From NCBI GenBank assembly GCA_008921705.1, contig VFFE01006594.1, forward strand, positions 656,598 to 720,597: 64,000 nucleotides of DNA, written 5' to 3'. Origin of the DNA: Burhinus oedicnemus. Taxonomy: Eukaryota; Chordata; Aves; Charadriiformes; Burhinidae. The position numbers and the translations under genes were made by a program. The notes under the pieces were generated by a model, which had not been told where the DNA came from, searched no databases, and worked only from the letters and a program-made list of their open reading frames with translations. Positions 1 through 12,905 of this stretch are shown here, piece after piece; positions within the stretch are counted from its first letter, which is position 1; every line of letters begins with the position of its first letter.

Positions 1-692
1 TCTTTGATTATGAGACAGAAACAGAAGATCCAGTGCCTGAAAACTGAAACAAAGCTAATGCAGAAAGAAAATACAAGGCTCCCCGTCAAACAAGAGTTGA
101 ACTGTTTATTCAGAGATGGGATGGATTCTCCACCACTTCAGCTGACTTTTTGCTAGACTGTGGGTTTCACTGGTAAATTTTCTGTCCATAAGCAGTTTTA
201 GTAGCACATTTTTTGAATCAGTGTAATATTTTCTCTCTTTGCATAGTATTATTTATTGACCCACTAATAAATGTCAGACTATCCTCCTGTAGACAAGGCT
301 GAAGGATCCACTCATAAATTTCATCTAAGTGCAAATCTTCACTTAAGTGTCCTGTGTGTATTTTAGTAGTTCAGACCATTTCACATCACCTATAATGGTT
401 CTTGGAGGTGTGATACTTCCTATTTAATTCACAAAAGGTAAAGATGACATCTTTGCTAGACCGTTGTTTTCTGCTGCCTTGTATTTCCCCCGCACACATA
501 TTTTTCCCGGCTACCTATCTCCCACCTTTTCCAATCACCTACCACCATGACAGACAACTCGAATTATTTCTAGACTCTCGCAACATAATTTCCACAAGCA
601 CAGAAGACACAAGCAACAACAGAAGTGAGTATCTACACAGCAGTTTGAGATATTCAGATGTTCATACATCCTGTTTTGAAACACTCCTGACA

Positions 693-800
693 TCTTTTTA
701 TAGAAGGGAAACTGATGCCTACTGAACTTTAATGACTTGCCCAAGGCCACACAGTGGCAATGCCAGTTTGAAAGCACAGTTGTTCCTACCCTCAAGGCCC
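693..800 (+). repeat. MIR SINE fragment
   Basis: The sequence contains the MIR core signature GACTTGCCCAAGGCCACACA (734-753). A 'GGGAAACTGATGCC' segment just upstream corresponds to the 'GAGGAAACTGAGGC' part of the MIR consensus. MIRs are ancient tRNA-derived SINEs shared by amniotes, so this is a fossil inside the NSMCE2 intron with no inferred function. The outer limits are approximate. Confidence 0.75.
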
Positions 801-1956
801 TCAGACTTGGAGCATCTCAGCTGTTTTATGGCTTTCATATAGTACTGTTATGAGTTCCTTATTCTTCTTGAGAAAAAATGGGAAAGAAAATGAGAAGGGA
901 AGCAAAAAGCTATGAAAATTATAATAAAAAATAATCTAAATCTACAGTTCAGACAACCAACCTCTGCCTGTCCTCCAAAGAATGAAATTTTTCATAGGTC
1001 TCAGTGTCAGCAATCGAAAAGAAAACACAAGTCTTACATGTGATTCTGACTGATAAAGCAGACACTCCCATTTAAAACCTTGGAATTTAATCAGTACATA
1101 CTATAATCTTCATTCTTTACTAGAGCGTCACTGTGCTATACAACATTGGTGTAAATGGCAACACGTCATAAAACCTGGATTTGAGTCAGAATGCATTTTT
1201 AAGTTTTCTTTTTTTAGTATTTTTAGCTGAAAGTATTAAAAACCTCTCATAAATAATTCTACACGCACTGACAAAAAAGTTATTTGAGTATTAAAAAAAA
1301 TAAAGGTAAAAAACTAGTCACAAGTTCTTGAATTCGTGAAGAGAAGAATAAAGAAGAAAAAGGAAAAGAAGGGAAAAAAGAAAAAAAAAAGAGCTGAGGG
1401 TCTTGCGTCTATTGGTAGGGGATCAGGATGAAGGTTTCAGAATGATCTTATCCACATAAGGGCTTCTTTCATGTTTTGACCAGACATTGAGAACATGTCA
1501 GCACAATGCTTACTTTTAACCCAGATAAATCTTTCCCTAACGGAAAGAATCAAGAAAAGAAATACAATTGCTTTATATTCTTAATCGTTCTGAATGCTGC
1601 CAACCACAGATTTTTTTCTACTTTTGTGGGTTCCTCCTCCCTCCCTAGGCAGACAATTAGATCACTGAAAGCTAAATACTGATCTACTCAAATTGATAAA
1701 AATTAAAGCCTTCAGAATGGGTTCTTCAAAGCCCACACTACTTTCTATATATACTGTATGCCTCTACATTTAAACAAGAGTTAGCGGTATTTTCTTATTG
1801 CCAGATTTCTGTGGCAGAAATATGACGATAAGAAAATGACAGATTAATATACTACAGAGAATATTTTCATACAGTAAATTATTCAGATAAAATATTCCTC
1901 TCTGGCTTTTGTTCAAAGAGGTTGATTTATCTTTGTGCTAAAGAGCCCACACAAGA

Positions 1957-2150
1957 CCTCTGCAGTACTTCATAGTATTTTGAAGCTGGAACAGACCATT
2001 AGGATCATCTATTCTGATCTCATGCATAGTAGAGGCCAAAGAACCTCACCCAGCAATTTCAAGCCTATAACTTACAGCTGTAAGCTCACTCATTCTCTCA
2101 AGGTTAACATCACTAGTGTGCAGAAGGTCTGCAAAAAGGTCTATACGGCA
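1957..2150 (-). mobile_element. Ancient CR1/L3-like LINE 3' tail
   Basis: The plus strand reads AACAGACCATTAGGATCATC, followed by TATTCTGATCT and then AGGCCAAAGAACCTCACCCAG. This is the reverse complement of the 3' end of an old amniote CR1-group LINE, whose usual form is 'GACCATTAGATCATCTAGTCTGACCTCC...GGCCATAGAACTTCACCCAG'. The element is short, diverged and non-coding. The 77-codon frame across it (1935-2168) is a by-product. The exact subfamily cannot be named without a repeat library. Confidence 0.6.
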
Positions 2151-5100
2151 CTTAAATCTCACTTATGATCTATTTTGAAGACTGTGCAGAATTTATGAGG
2201 TCTAGGACACAGGGAAATTTATAGTGGCTATGGGTACATGAGGTAACCCACCAGGTGACTGCAAACCTCCCTAACTCATAATGACCTTTGAGGGAGAAAA
2301 TTACCCTCTTCCTTACGAAAATACATAAGAAAAATGTATAAATATGCACACATACATATGTATGTATTTCAAATCAGACACTATGTGAACACCACCCACC
2401 TGAGAAATAAAAATTGTGCAGTTTTCATCTGAACATTCACAAGAGTTGTGACAAAAACTGAGACTGTCCAGAGTACAACCTTCTGTTCAGGTGCAAGCTG
2501 TCAGTACGTTTCCACGAGAATGCACTAAAGACAGTCATTCAGCAAGACAGCTTTATATCAAGACTGGATTTCACTCTGAATGATACTCTCTAGTTCAATG
2601 ACAAAATACCAGCTTCATGCAAGAATAATTGTACAAAATGCAATGATCTGTATTATGCAGGAAGTCAAACCAGTAGATCACGCTGGTCCCAAACAGCCGT
2701 AAAAATCTATCACCTGATAATATGAATTCTCTTTCTCCACTATCAATCTTAATCCTCCATTTATATTTTAGTGTTACTAAATGCAAGAGTACAGTGACAT
2801 GGCACCAAGACCTCCAAATCCATTCTAGGAGCGAGTTACTGTGGTGCCACAGCAGTTGACCACAGCAGGCGAAGGAGCACCAGCTGCAGGAAAGCCTTTG
2901 CTGCCACCTAATGGGTTTCCCTCTCCTTCGAGAACTGCTGAAGTTGAGGAACAAAGACACTTACTTGGATGCACTCATCTTACAAAGTACCTAAAACGAA
3001 AAAGAACCAGCAGAACAAAAGCATGCTTCTTAATATAGCTACTTTCTCCTCGCTGCACTGTGTTCTTTTTACAGTCAAAATTCCAGCTAGGAAATAACAA
3101 CCCCGCATATTTGTTCCTTCCCACTTTGTAAGATTACAGACTATGGTCAGGGTGATTGTTGGATAAATATAAAAGAACACAAATCTTTCATTACAAGTCA
3201 TATTTTTCCAGACTTTGAAACAAGGCACATTTCCAAATTTTGATCTTTCAGACAGTTTCTTTGAAGAACAACCTTCAGAACCAACCAGGGTATTCCAGCA
3301 ATGGGCTCATCAGTGCTCGCTATAAATGTTGTAGTAATTTTTACACTGTAATTACTGAAGCCCAAAGGTAGGACAAAAAATTAATCCAACCTTCTCAAAA
3401 TTTTGGTATTGATTGAAGACCGTAATGCAGAAAACGTAATTTTTTTTGTCTTCAGAAAACATTTCACAAGAACCCAACTAATCCTTTTTGTTTCAAAAAA
3501 TAAAATTTCTTGAAGAAGAAATACTGAAGTGTGACACCATTTACCTACCTACTTTAAGAAAACATACATATCTTCCTCACTGTTATCTGAAAGGTTAAAT
3601 ACCTATAAAACAATTCAAGAAGCACAACATAATAGAGGACAAGCATAAGTTAAGATTAAAAAAACCATCTTTCCTAAAAGGATGAATCTTAAGCAAGGGA
3701 TTTGAAGGAAAGAAAAAGGGAATCGGAAACGTTTTATCTCACACACCCCAAAATACAAGTTTACTTTAAACAAAAGGAAAAGAACCTTCCCAAGAAGAAA
3801 GATGCAATTTTGGTGCCTACACTGAGTTTGTGCATGCCACCGATTAGTACCACAGACATCAGTGTAGCAACAAAGCAGACAAATTAACAAACGGCTTCTA
3901 GCAGATAAATGTCTTGGGTCAGAAAGAAACTTCCTCTGTGAACAGCCTGGTATCATGAGGGAATTCTCACAGCTTCACAGGAAGCATCTGGTAGAAGCTA
4001 ACACAGAAGGGTTACTGAACTTAATGGATCACTGGTCTCTTGTCGTTTCCTACAGTTCCTTCTCTCATAGCTAGAAAACATTTTTGTATAGCAAGCATCA
4101 GTGAAAAGCCCTTTATCTCCAGGATGGGCTTTGACATTCTACAGTTACATTCTCCACCAAGAAAAAAGAAAAAAAAAAATCCTGCAACCTTTACTTGGAA
4201 TTTACTCTAACCTAAAGACAAAGTAAATTCTGAGAGACTGAGGCATACTTTTGGGGATTTCAAATCCAGATAAGATTGTTCCCTCATGTCCATAAAGAAG
4301 TAATGGATTGCTCAATTCTAATGCTGTTCCTACACTGCATATAAAACTGTTTGCTATTTGCTTCCCAAGAGCACCTTCACAGAAGTATGGGCTCGCAAGG
4401 GAAAAACAAGGTCTGATTCCTCATGCGAGGTCCCTACAACACAGGCCACAGCTTTGTCCATTATGAGGCCACGATGAGGTGGAAAGTGACCTAACAAAAC
4501 CACAATTCGTATGTGAAGGAGGGTAGGATCTGCAAGAAAACATCTTGACACAGCTTATCTTCTCTGGACAAGAACAGGATAGTGAGTCAAAGTTTAGTGC
4601 TGCTCATTTCCTCAGTCAGCAGACCTTCATGCTAGCTCTTACTCGAGCAGGTTGCAAAGTGTCATTCTAGCCTATACACTAAAGCCTGTTCTCAGAACAA
4701 GTACCTTACGTTTTGATTATTTTCATGAAGCACGATGATCTCTTAACACCATGGAAACTAACAGAGCATGAGAATTTTAGAAGCACAGTTGTCAGCAGGT
4801 TCATTTCTGGATCCCAAAACAATCACATCATGGTGATTTCATGCACAAGAGCTTTGCCAATGTTAAGGCTCCTGTTACATTACGGTACTGCAGGAATCCT
4901 GCATTTGCATTTTCAGTGAAAAATAAACTAGGAAAAAAAAACAACAACAAAGGAAACAAATTAACCAAACCATTTTATATCCAAACACAGCTACAGAGTC
5001 CATCCTTATACTGCAGTTTGCACCATTTGAAGTAGAAGTTTTAGGTCAATGTCAGAGAAACTTCCATGGAAAGGTCCCCTGCTCTCAGTGGTGAACAAAC

Positions 5101-8100
5101 ATGATCTTCAAGCCTGTTTGTTACAGGTTGCTGCAATGTGTTTAGAAAGCCACCACATGTAAGAATAGTGGATATTCCATAGAAACTCATGAACCAACTG
5201 TCTATTAAAAGGCTGCTAATAATTTCATAAAACTAGGCTGACTGCCGTGTCTATATTCTCTATGCTCCTTCCTATGTCAAAAAGGGTCTGCAATGTTTAG
5301 AGTGATTCCTGTTTAACACCATTTTAAGAGAGCAGCAAAAGAAATCAAAGTGCTGTGGGTAATCTCACAGACCTAAATCCACATTGAAAAAAGATCCTAC
5401 ATTACCAGCTACTGTTTGGCTAGTATGTAACAGGCATCACGACGCAAGTGGATCCCAAGCAATCTGGAGAATAGAAAGCAGTCAGTAAAGGGAGGACATT
5501 GCACGTGTGAGATGCAGTGCAGCACACATGAAGAAAAGCACAGGGACAGCACTGGGGCAAGGCAAATGGGATAAGGAGCCGGAATTGAGGTGAGCTCTGC
5601 TGGCAGAGAGAGCAGGGTATGCAATAGGAAACAAGCAGACAAGCGGGAAAAGCCAGAGCTGTAAAAGGCTAACTTAATCTGGGGCACATGCCAAAGAATC
5701 GTATCACTAACACTCTGTAAGACCCGTGGGCCTGCCCTGTACATACTGGTGAGCAGAAAAATCCTTCCAGGCGTGGAGACAGAGAGGAGGAATTCTCATT
5801 CAGACCCTGACATTGCTACGGGAAGATCACTGCTATGTAATACAGATGGCAAGCAGCCATGGGTAGCCGCTGACCATAACATTTTAGGGCAAGTTTTTGA
5901 AGAAAAAGAAAAGTAGCTCATTTTTTTCCCCCAAATAAGATTAGAGTTCAGGTGCTGTAACTGCTTCCCACCCAGCTCTTCTACACTCCAAGGCCTCTAC
6001 ATTTCACAGTGGGAATGTGATGTGTGGCTGGAAGAAAATTCCAGACATCAAGGAAGCATCTTGCTCTCTACTAGAAAATCCATTCAGCTCATTAGACAAA
6101 ACACTATCTGTTAACGCTTTAAAATGCTTTTCAGAAGTTTTATGCTAAGAAATTTTTATCATCTTGTCTGTAGTTGGCATGCTCTCCAGCCCTCCCAATT
6201 ATTTCCCATTTGTACTGGACATTCCTCCCAGTCCCACACAGCTTTGGCTCCAGCCCAGACAAAAACAACGGCCCCTCTAAAGAGCAAGCTGCTGGGCTGG
6301 AAGCCTGGAGATGACCATGAGTTAGTCTTCTTCATTCCGATATCTACAGCTCTCTATACTTCACAGTCACGTATTCTTGACAAAGTTCTGCTGCTTTCTC
6401 CTGGGAAGTCAGATAAAACTGCTATCCTCAGCAAGTCGACAGAATTCACATCCAGTAACTTTGAGCAGAGCTGGGAATGGATGCCTGTCTTGGATATGGC
6501 AGACCTGTACTGGGCCAGCATATTCACATCATTATCAGCACATCAGTCAACACACATAGTAGCAGGTTACACTAATTCCAAAAAAGGAGAATAAGACTTA
6601 CACTTCAAGTATTTCACATGGATGTCCAGCAGTGCTTTCTAACTCTATAGAACTTCTTTAAGTAGTTTAAGTAAAGGCAGTTTGGCAACAAAGAGAAGTT
6701 AGATTAGCAGCACAAACAGCTGTTCCTCAGTGTGCAGAGGTATCAATAAGGGGCTTAAAGTTCAATAATAGGAGCATTACAATCGAGAGATGTTGCCAAA
6801 CAAGTACTGACTTAGTCAATTCTTTTTTTCAATCACACGACTAAAGCTCAAACAACAGATTGAGGCTAAATTTAGGAATTATAGTAGAACTTAGATGATT
6901 TTACTTGCATTAAAACTGATTTCAAACAGTGTCACCTTCAAATCCACTTCTCTATTAGCACTCCAGTCCAGCAAAGGATATAAGCATGTGCTAAAGCTTT
7001 AAAATATACAGACCATGCTGAAAGCTGGCGGACCACTCAAGAATTTCAATGTATCCTTTCCTTCAGTATTTTGCTAGGTTGGGCCATAGAACATCCCAGA
7101 GTGTTCTGAGCACAGGGAAGGCGTACTGAAACCAACTGTGCACAGCCTCGCTTTCTGCTCACGTTTTTTTATATAGTAACATTTAAAAATGTTTCTATAC
7201 CACAATGGTACTCTTGAAAGAAGAGAAAAATACAACCTTTATACAATGTCAGTATCTAAAGATAATCAGCAGAAAGACAGATGTACATAAAACTTATCTT
7301 CCTTTTTAACTCATTAAATAAAATGAGCTTTTAAGTTGGCTGTTTCCCTTTGACATTGAGTTTGGTGAAACTAGTTTTAACTTCTAGATACAGATCCTTA
7401 ATCTCTTAAAAGATCTTTTTAAATTTTGTCTCTTTGCCAGCACATGCTCACAACACAACACAACACCATGAAGATGATCAATGCTAAAAGCCTGCAGATT
7501 CTCAATGGACAGGGAGGTCTTAATCCACAATTTAACTTCATGGACATCAACAAAGTTATTTGAAAAATAAAAGGTTTTCAGGATGAGATGCATTAAAATT
7601 ATTCTTCACCTAAATTAACAGCAGTTAACAGGAACTCTGCGTTATTTTGCTAGAGATTGTACATGTTCATAAATGAGGAACGCCTGACCTTAATAGTTAA
7701 CACTAGTCATTTGTTTTCATAACCTATATAGGGCTAGAACAAAATGGATGTAAATGTATTAGTGGACTACACAATAGAATCACTGATGAAATTAAGACTT
7801 GGTTAAGTGCAATTTTGGCAATGAACCTTTCAGTAGTCTCTCATCCTTATGGCATACTGTGAATAGTTGATTCCTTAGAGGAAAGACACTTGGGAATCAC
7901 TGTGGTTAGAGCTAACTTAAGATTTATCTCCAGAGTGCAGCAGCAGTTAACAAGATGCTAGAAGGCACAAAGAAAGGGGAGGTAGTACAAAGCTGGGAAC
8001 AGATTCTGAGTGTTTATATCGTTAGAATCCTCACAGACATTTCAGGCTGTTTTAATTCTACTGTGAAATACTTTCCTTTTGACTTCTTCATGTGAGGTCT

Positions 8101-11100
8101 GTTATTATTTACAATTCCAAGTAAAAAATCCATACTTCGTATGCCTCACTAGGACTCCCAAAACATCTCACAGCATTAAATAAAGCCTAAATGGACAGGA
8201 AAAATTTTAAATTTACTGCAAACAGATGTCAAGAGAACTATATGCATAAGAAGAGATGAATGTGAATCTGTCTAGAAATATTGGATATTAAATCTTTCCA
8301 TCATTCATATGAAAATGAAAGCATTGTTTTTATTAGTATGATTATTTTGCAAAAAGTAGTAAAATGAACTCGTTCAAGGTCATGCAGGATTAGATTAATT
8401 GGTACATTCTGTTCTACATTTCAAAATGTGGGACCATGTGATGAGAGGCTATACATCTTCAGATCTTCAGAGTAATCTGAATTGCAATTTATATTCATGA
8501 AATTGATTCCCTCACTTTTCTAGATTTCTCTGACCACTGTTTATTGCAGAGCTACAATATTTAATTATTTAATTGACCCTTCCTCCCCCATCAATTTCTC
8601 TAACAGTTGTTTATACTCCTCAGAATAGCTGTGTCCAGTGAGATTACTTTATCTTTCCAGAACAGAAAGTCAAAAGCTATGGCAGAAAATACCAAGTTAA
8701 TATGAAGTTCTGAGCACAATTAATGCATAGGAAATAAAAAAGAAAAGCAAAGAACCCCGTATCTGAGAACTGTATCCAAATTAAAAGGCTCTGTTGTTAT
8801 TGCCAGAAAGTAATGGCCTCATGCAAGTTAACTACGAAGAGCAAAAGTGTTCATTCTTCAGAGTATAATAAATGGATGTACATAGGGCTCTTAGAATAAA
8901 TTTACCTACAGCAGCACAATAATGCACAGTAGGCACAGTAATCAATGGCAGCATCAGTACGTGCACTGGCTTGAAGTCACGCCGCCTTTACCCAGAAACA
9001 GCTAAATTCCATTTAAGCAGGACTGAAGTGAGTCAGTAGGTAGATGGCAGCCTCCTAAAAGGAATTATGGTGCGGAGAGAAAGGATAGTCTCAATTCAAC
9101 AGGAGGCATTCTCCATATGAAATTACTGTTAAAATGAAAACCCAGAGTTTGATTTAGTTCTGAAACTCTGAAACGCTATGTCAAATGTGTGAAAGATCTA
9201 TTGTGATATTTATTCAGGAGTAAGCAATTTAATCTGATGTCCTACTCAAAAATCTCTATCTTCTCTAATAAAGTTTTCTCAGTTGTTTCAGTCAGTTGGA
9301 GGAAATTTTATTTTTCTCTTTTGGATTATGATACAGTTACAATATTTCTATGTAGCAACCATTATTCACCCAAAAGAGTTTTATTTCAGTGGTGGTGAAG
9401 TAAGTAACCCCTGTAACCATTACTTACCTCCCAGAGAGTTGAGAGGCTTAGCCCGTATTTGCAAAACCTCTGAGATGTCTGAAGAAAGGTTACTATAGGT
9501 TACGAGGCTACTATAAATCATGGAATATCCTGAGCCAACTCCTGCCCACAAGTCTGGCACCTCTTCCTACCGGCAGCCCTCTGGTTTCACAATCAAACAA
9601 GTAGTTTTATTCCCTCTTTATTGTATGTAACACTACCACCATCTGTTTACAAAGCTTAAATGCAAAATCATTCTGAGAGGATTTTATAGCTTCCATAACC
9701 AGCGTCAGAGTTCTTTGTTCTCTGGCTGGTTTAACTCGAGAGGACTTCAGGCTACTCAAGGATCACAGCCAGACCAACAGACAGGTAAAGAGGCCAGTTT
9801 CTTTTCAATGCTTTTTGTAACTTAAATGGAAGTATTGCTTATTTCCTATCTTCTTCTGCCCCCTAGTGAGCGTTGACTTTCACTCCACCTGAACTATCAC
9901 GGCTGCTTTATCACTTAGATGCATATAAAAGTGCTGAAACACCAAACTGTGTTCTTTTTACATCCTCTAGAAGTGTTCTTCATATCGTTCTCCACTAAAT
10001 ACGTCAGAAACCATAGAGCTTTTTCTAGCCCTACACTGCTAATATGCAGGAAGTGATTTTTACTGAACAGGGAAACATCCACAATATTGGCATACCATAA
10101 AACCCCTTTAAACATGTCAAAGAAAACTTAAATTTGTTAATTTATATTTCTGTGCTTTACTAGAGCTCTGAAGTTAGAAAAATCACAAACAGGTTCTTTC
10201 ACAAATCACAGTTTAATTAAAAAAAAACCACTATGGCCTTTACTGCCTAGAAAGCATCTCAAATACAGCACCAGAGCAAACCCACTACCATACTAATAAA
10301 GTAGGGAAAAGTGATCCAGTTAGATCCATAAGGTACGTTTATAGGAAGTCCCTCCATGATACTGGATTAAACAGTAGCCAGCAAACACTACTGTGTACTA
10401 TCTAGTAAGTATGCTTACCAGTAAATTTTTTCAGGATTGGGCTTGTGGAGACTAGCAACTACGAGAGTAAACATATATCACTTAACTGCACTAACTTTGC
10501 CTGCCTTTTCAGTTATTTATCTTCAGATGTAAATGTAACTTCTCTCATGTACTTGCTATGAAAATTTTTGGTACTATTCCCAAAAAACAGTGTTGTCCAA
10601 TATGAAAGTCCAAAGGAACAAAATACCTCCACAGAAATAGTGCTTATAAAATAAAATAACAGTCACAATACAATTCTTTGCTTCTACAAAGACTGAAACC
10701 TGTCAGAAGCTGGACAGTTAAATTTTGTAAAGGAAATTAAAACAAATTGCAAATGGGACAGGAACAAGAATGCAGAAACATATTATTTAATGGTGGCTCA
10801 AAATTTTTATTTTGCCTCAGAACATGAAAGCAAAGTAGAATAGATGAGTAACAATTCTAGAAATAGAAATTGCCACATATGAGTTGCAGGTAAAAGCTGA
10901 ACAGTCGAGTACGACAGATCAGATGATGCTAATTTTAAAAGACTGAAGGTATTTGTTTACCAAAAGTATGTCATGCCACAGAAACCCTGTATCTTTCCCG
11001 ATGGCATTGTGTAAGGAACATAAGAACTTGAAGTCCGAATGGAGCAGTCAGGGGAGTGAATATCAAACCTTGTAAAAGTGAGGAGCTTATTTGTTTGTTC

Positions 11101-12757
11101 CATGTACACATGTACATGTATCTGCAAGGAAAAGTGTAGGAGTAAAGACAACTATTTTAAGTAAAAACCTAACAACCGTAACACCAGACCAAAGAGGTAG
11201 AAACTACAAATACAAGTCTGGAATACCTTTTCTGTAGAGCAATGGGATGGACTATGTTAAAAGGTCATGCTTGACAATTCTGTAACTATGATTCTACAGG
11301 AAAGTTGCCCCTGCTAAAATAAAATGAGTGTTATGGTGTAGGAGCTGTTTTCCAGTCACATGATATAACTTAACCGTAACAATGACCATTGGTATTTCAT
11401 CAAGGGTAATCTCCTCCTCTCAGGACAGATTGCTAAATATGGTCCTTTTGGTTACTGAATGAAATAGACAAAATAATTTCAAGGTTGTAATTAATGTGTC
11501 AGAAGCAGGTAAGTGAGGAAGATAACGACATTTCCTGGGAGTATAATGGACAGGCTTCCAGCTGCAGACCTGCACAGTGAAGCTTAAGTTGCCTTTCACC
11601 CCTCCAAATGGGAATGCAACCGGTACTTCTACTGAAAGGCAAAATTAATCAAAGTTTTTAACTTTTGTACAAATAACTAATTTCTGTGGATCATTCCATG
11701 GTCTTAAGACTGAAAGAATTCAGTACATTCAGTGTATTTTCATGTACTGCTTATGGCAAAGTAGGAGAGATGGCGACTACAAAAGCAGAGAGGAAACAAA
11801 ACTGGTTATACTAGTTTTACCTCAAAGGGAATCCCCAGTTTACTGTTCAGACAAGTTTTCATTTCCTCTACCCCACTAGAAATGGCAAGTCAATTGTCTT
11901 AGACAGCAGTATGGATAAAAAGGTCAAAGGAGAGAGAACTATCACACTAGACAAAACCATTCATCTTGATTGTACATAAACCTTGGCTTAGTTGAGTGCA
12001 AGATTTATAATGAACAGCAGAACTTTTGTTTCAGAGGATTCTTGTTCCCCACCCTCCACTCATAATTAAAACAATTAGGGTTTTGGAGCTTTAAAGTTTT
12101 TAGGTTTTCCTGGTGAAAAACATTATCACAGATCTAAGAAGATAGAGAAAAGGGATGCCTAATGTTTGCCTTTGAAAAGTAGCTTTGCAGTGCATCTGTT
12201 ATTGTGAAATAGCAATGACGAGACTGTTAGAAGTGATTACAGATTTAAGGTACCCCACTTGCAAAGGTCCAAATTGAAGCACCTTAAAAGGCTCTCTGAT
12301 TTTCAGCAGAGAAAGAGACAGCATTTAAAAACTTGTATCCCCTAACAGGAGTCTGAAGCTTTGTACTCAAAATCATTAGCATTATTTTAATGTCTCTTGC
12401 CTTAAACATCAAATAAAACACACACAAAGAGTAATATTCGAATGAAAAGTCATTTTATTCACCCACTTAAGAGGCCTTCTCCATCTCGTTCAGCAACATT
12501 AAGTTTTTACAGAGCTGTAGGGCAACAACCACTGGAACACAATTAGTCTTGGGTGTTACAAAAGCTGGGACAATGTTTGCCTGGTAATTACATTTTCACT
12601 GAATCTATCATTTATGACAATGAAGCAAGCCTAGTCTACCCAGAAGAGCTACAGTTCCTATAACGAAGATAGACATTGGAAGTAACTAAGTCAAAATACG
12701 TAGGCCTAGGACCCATCTGTCATATTCAGGATGCAATACAAGAGAGAATATACTTAC

Positions 12758-12905
12758 TGAAACTTTCCACAAGGTCAAGGGCAACATGAGTAGCAATATC
12801 CATTCCAGTATTTATGTAAGACTGGCAGTTTTTCAAAGATGAAAGAGAGGAATCCACACAGTTGAATGAGATTCTTGCGCTGCCTGGCATCTTGAAATCG
12901 TCACT
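12758..12905 (-). CDS. NSMCE2: NSMCE2 first coding exon (5' end of CDS, partial gene)
   Basis: NSMCE2 is the SUMO E3 ligase subunit of the SMC5/6 complex; it acts in the nucleus in recombinational repair and replication-fork stability. On the minus strand an acceptor TTTCTAG ends at 12906. The exon has 15 nt of leader, and the ATG is at 12890-12888 with A at -3. It then codes 44 residues starting [15 protein letters not shown], and continues SLSSLKN, INTGMD and VALDLVES. The donor is TTTCA|GTAAGTA, with exon end at 12758 and phase 1. These match the human N-terminus (MPG...ISFSGVESALSSLKN...INSGMD...VALDLVES). This is the SMC5-binding helical region. The C-terminal SP-RING is encoded outside the window. 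The bird leader is about nine residues shorter than human, because most of the Ser/Asn/Gly stretch after MPG is missing. Confidence 0.93.

Larger units (their letters stand above)
1..12757 (-). other. NSMCE2: NSMCE2 intron downstream of first coding exon (partial)
   Basis: This AT-rich stretch has only short chance reading frames. It lies 3' (leftward) of the first coding exon of NSMCE2, so it should be the second intron, running off the left edge. I looked on the minus strand for the next coding exon, which in human carries the segment around TLDRQLNHYVKAV, and did not see it. The human gene has very large introns, so its absence is expected. Recognisable contents are a MIR fragment (about 693-800) and an old LINE tail (about 1957-2150). 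Otherwise I see only A/T-rich runs, such as the purine run near 1335-1392 and the palindrome at 2351-2364. Confidence 0.7.

Noticed and set aside
1..160. Short Lys/Gln-rich open frame at the left edge
   Set aside because: Only about 50 codons, truncated by the window edge and without a match; not supportable as an exon.
2729..2762. Minus-strand peptide GLRLIVEKE resembling the NSMCE2 segment DLKLLVEKK
   Set aside because: Similarity stops after about nine residues, downstream residues do not match, and no flanking splice sites fit. Treated as coincidence.
6124..6594. 156-codon plus-strand frame in the NSMCE2 intron
   Set aside because: No recognisable domain, no splice or promoter context and no visible relationship to a known family; best explained as a chance open frame.
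8340..8395. Possible second MIR core (CTCGTTCAAGGTCATGCAGG)
   Set aside because: The match to the MIR core is too short and diverged to support.
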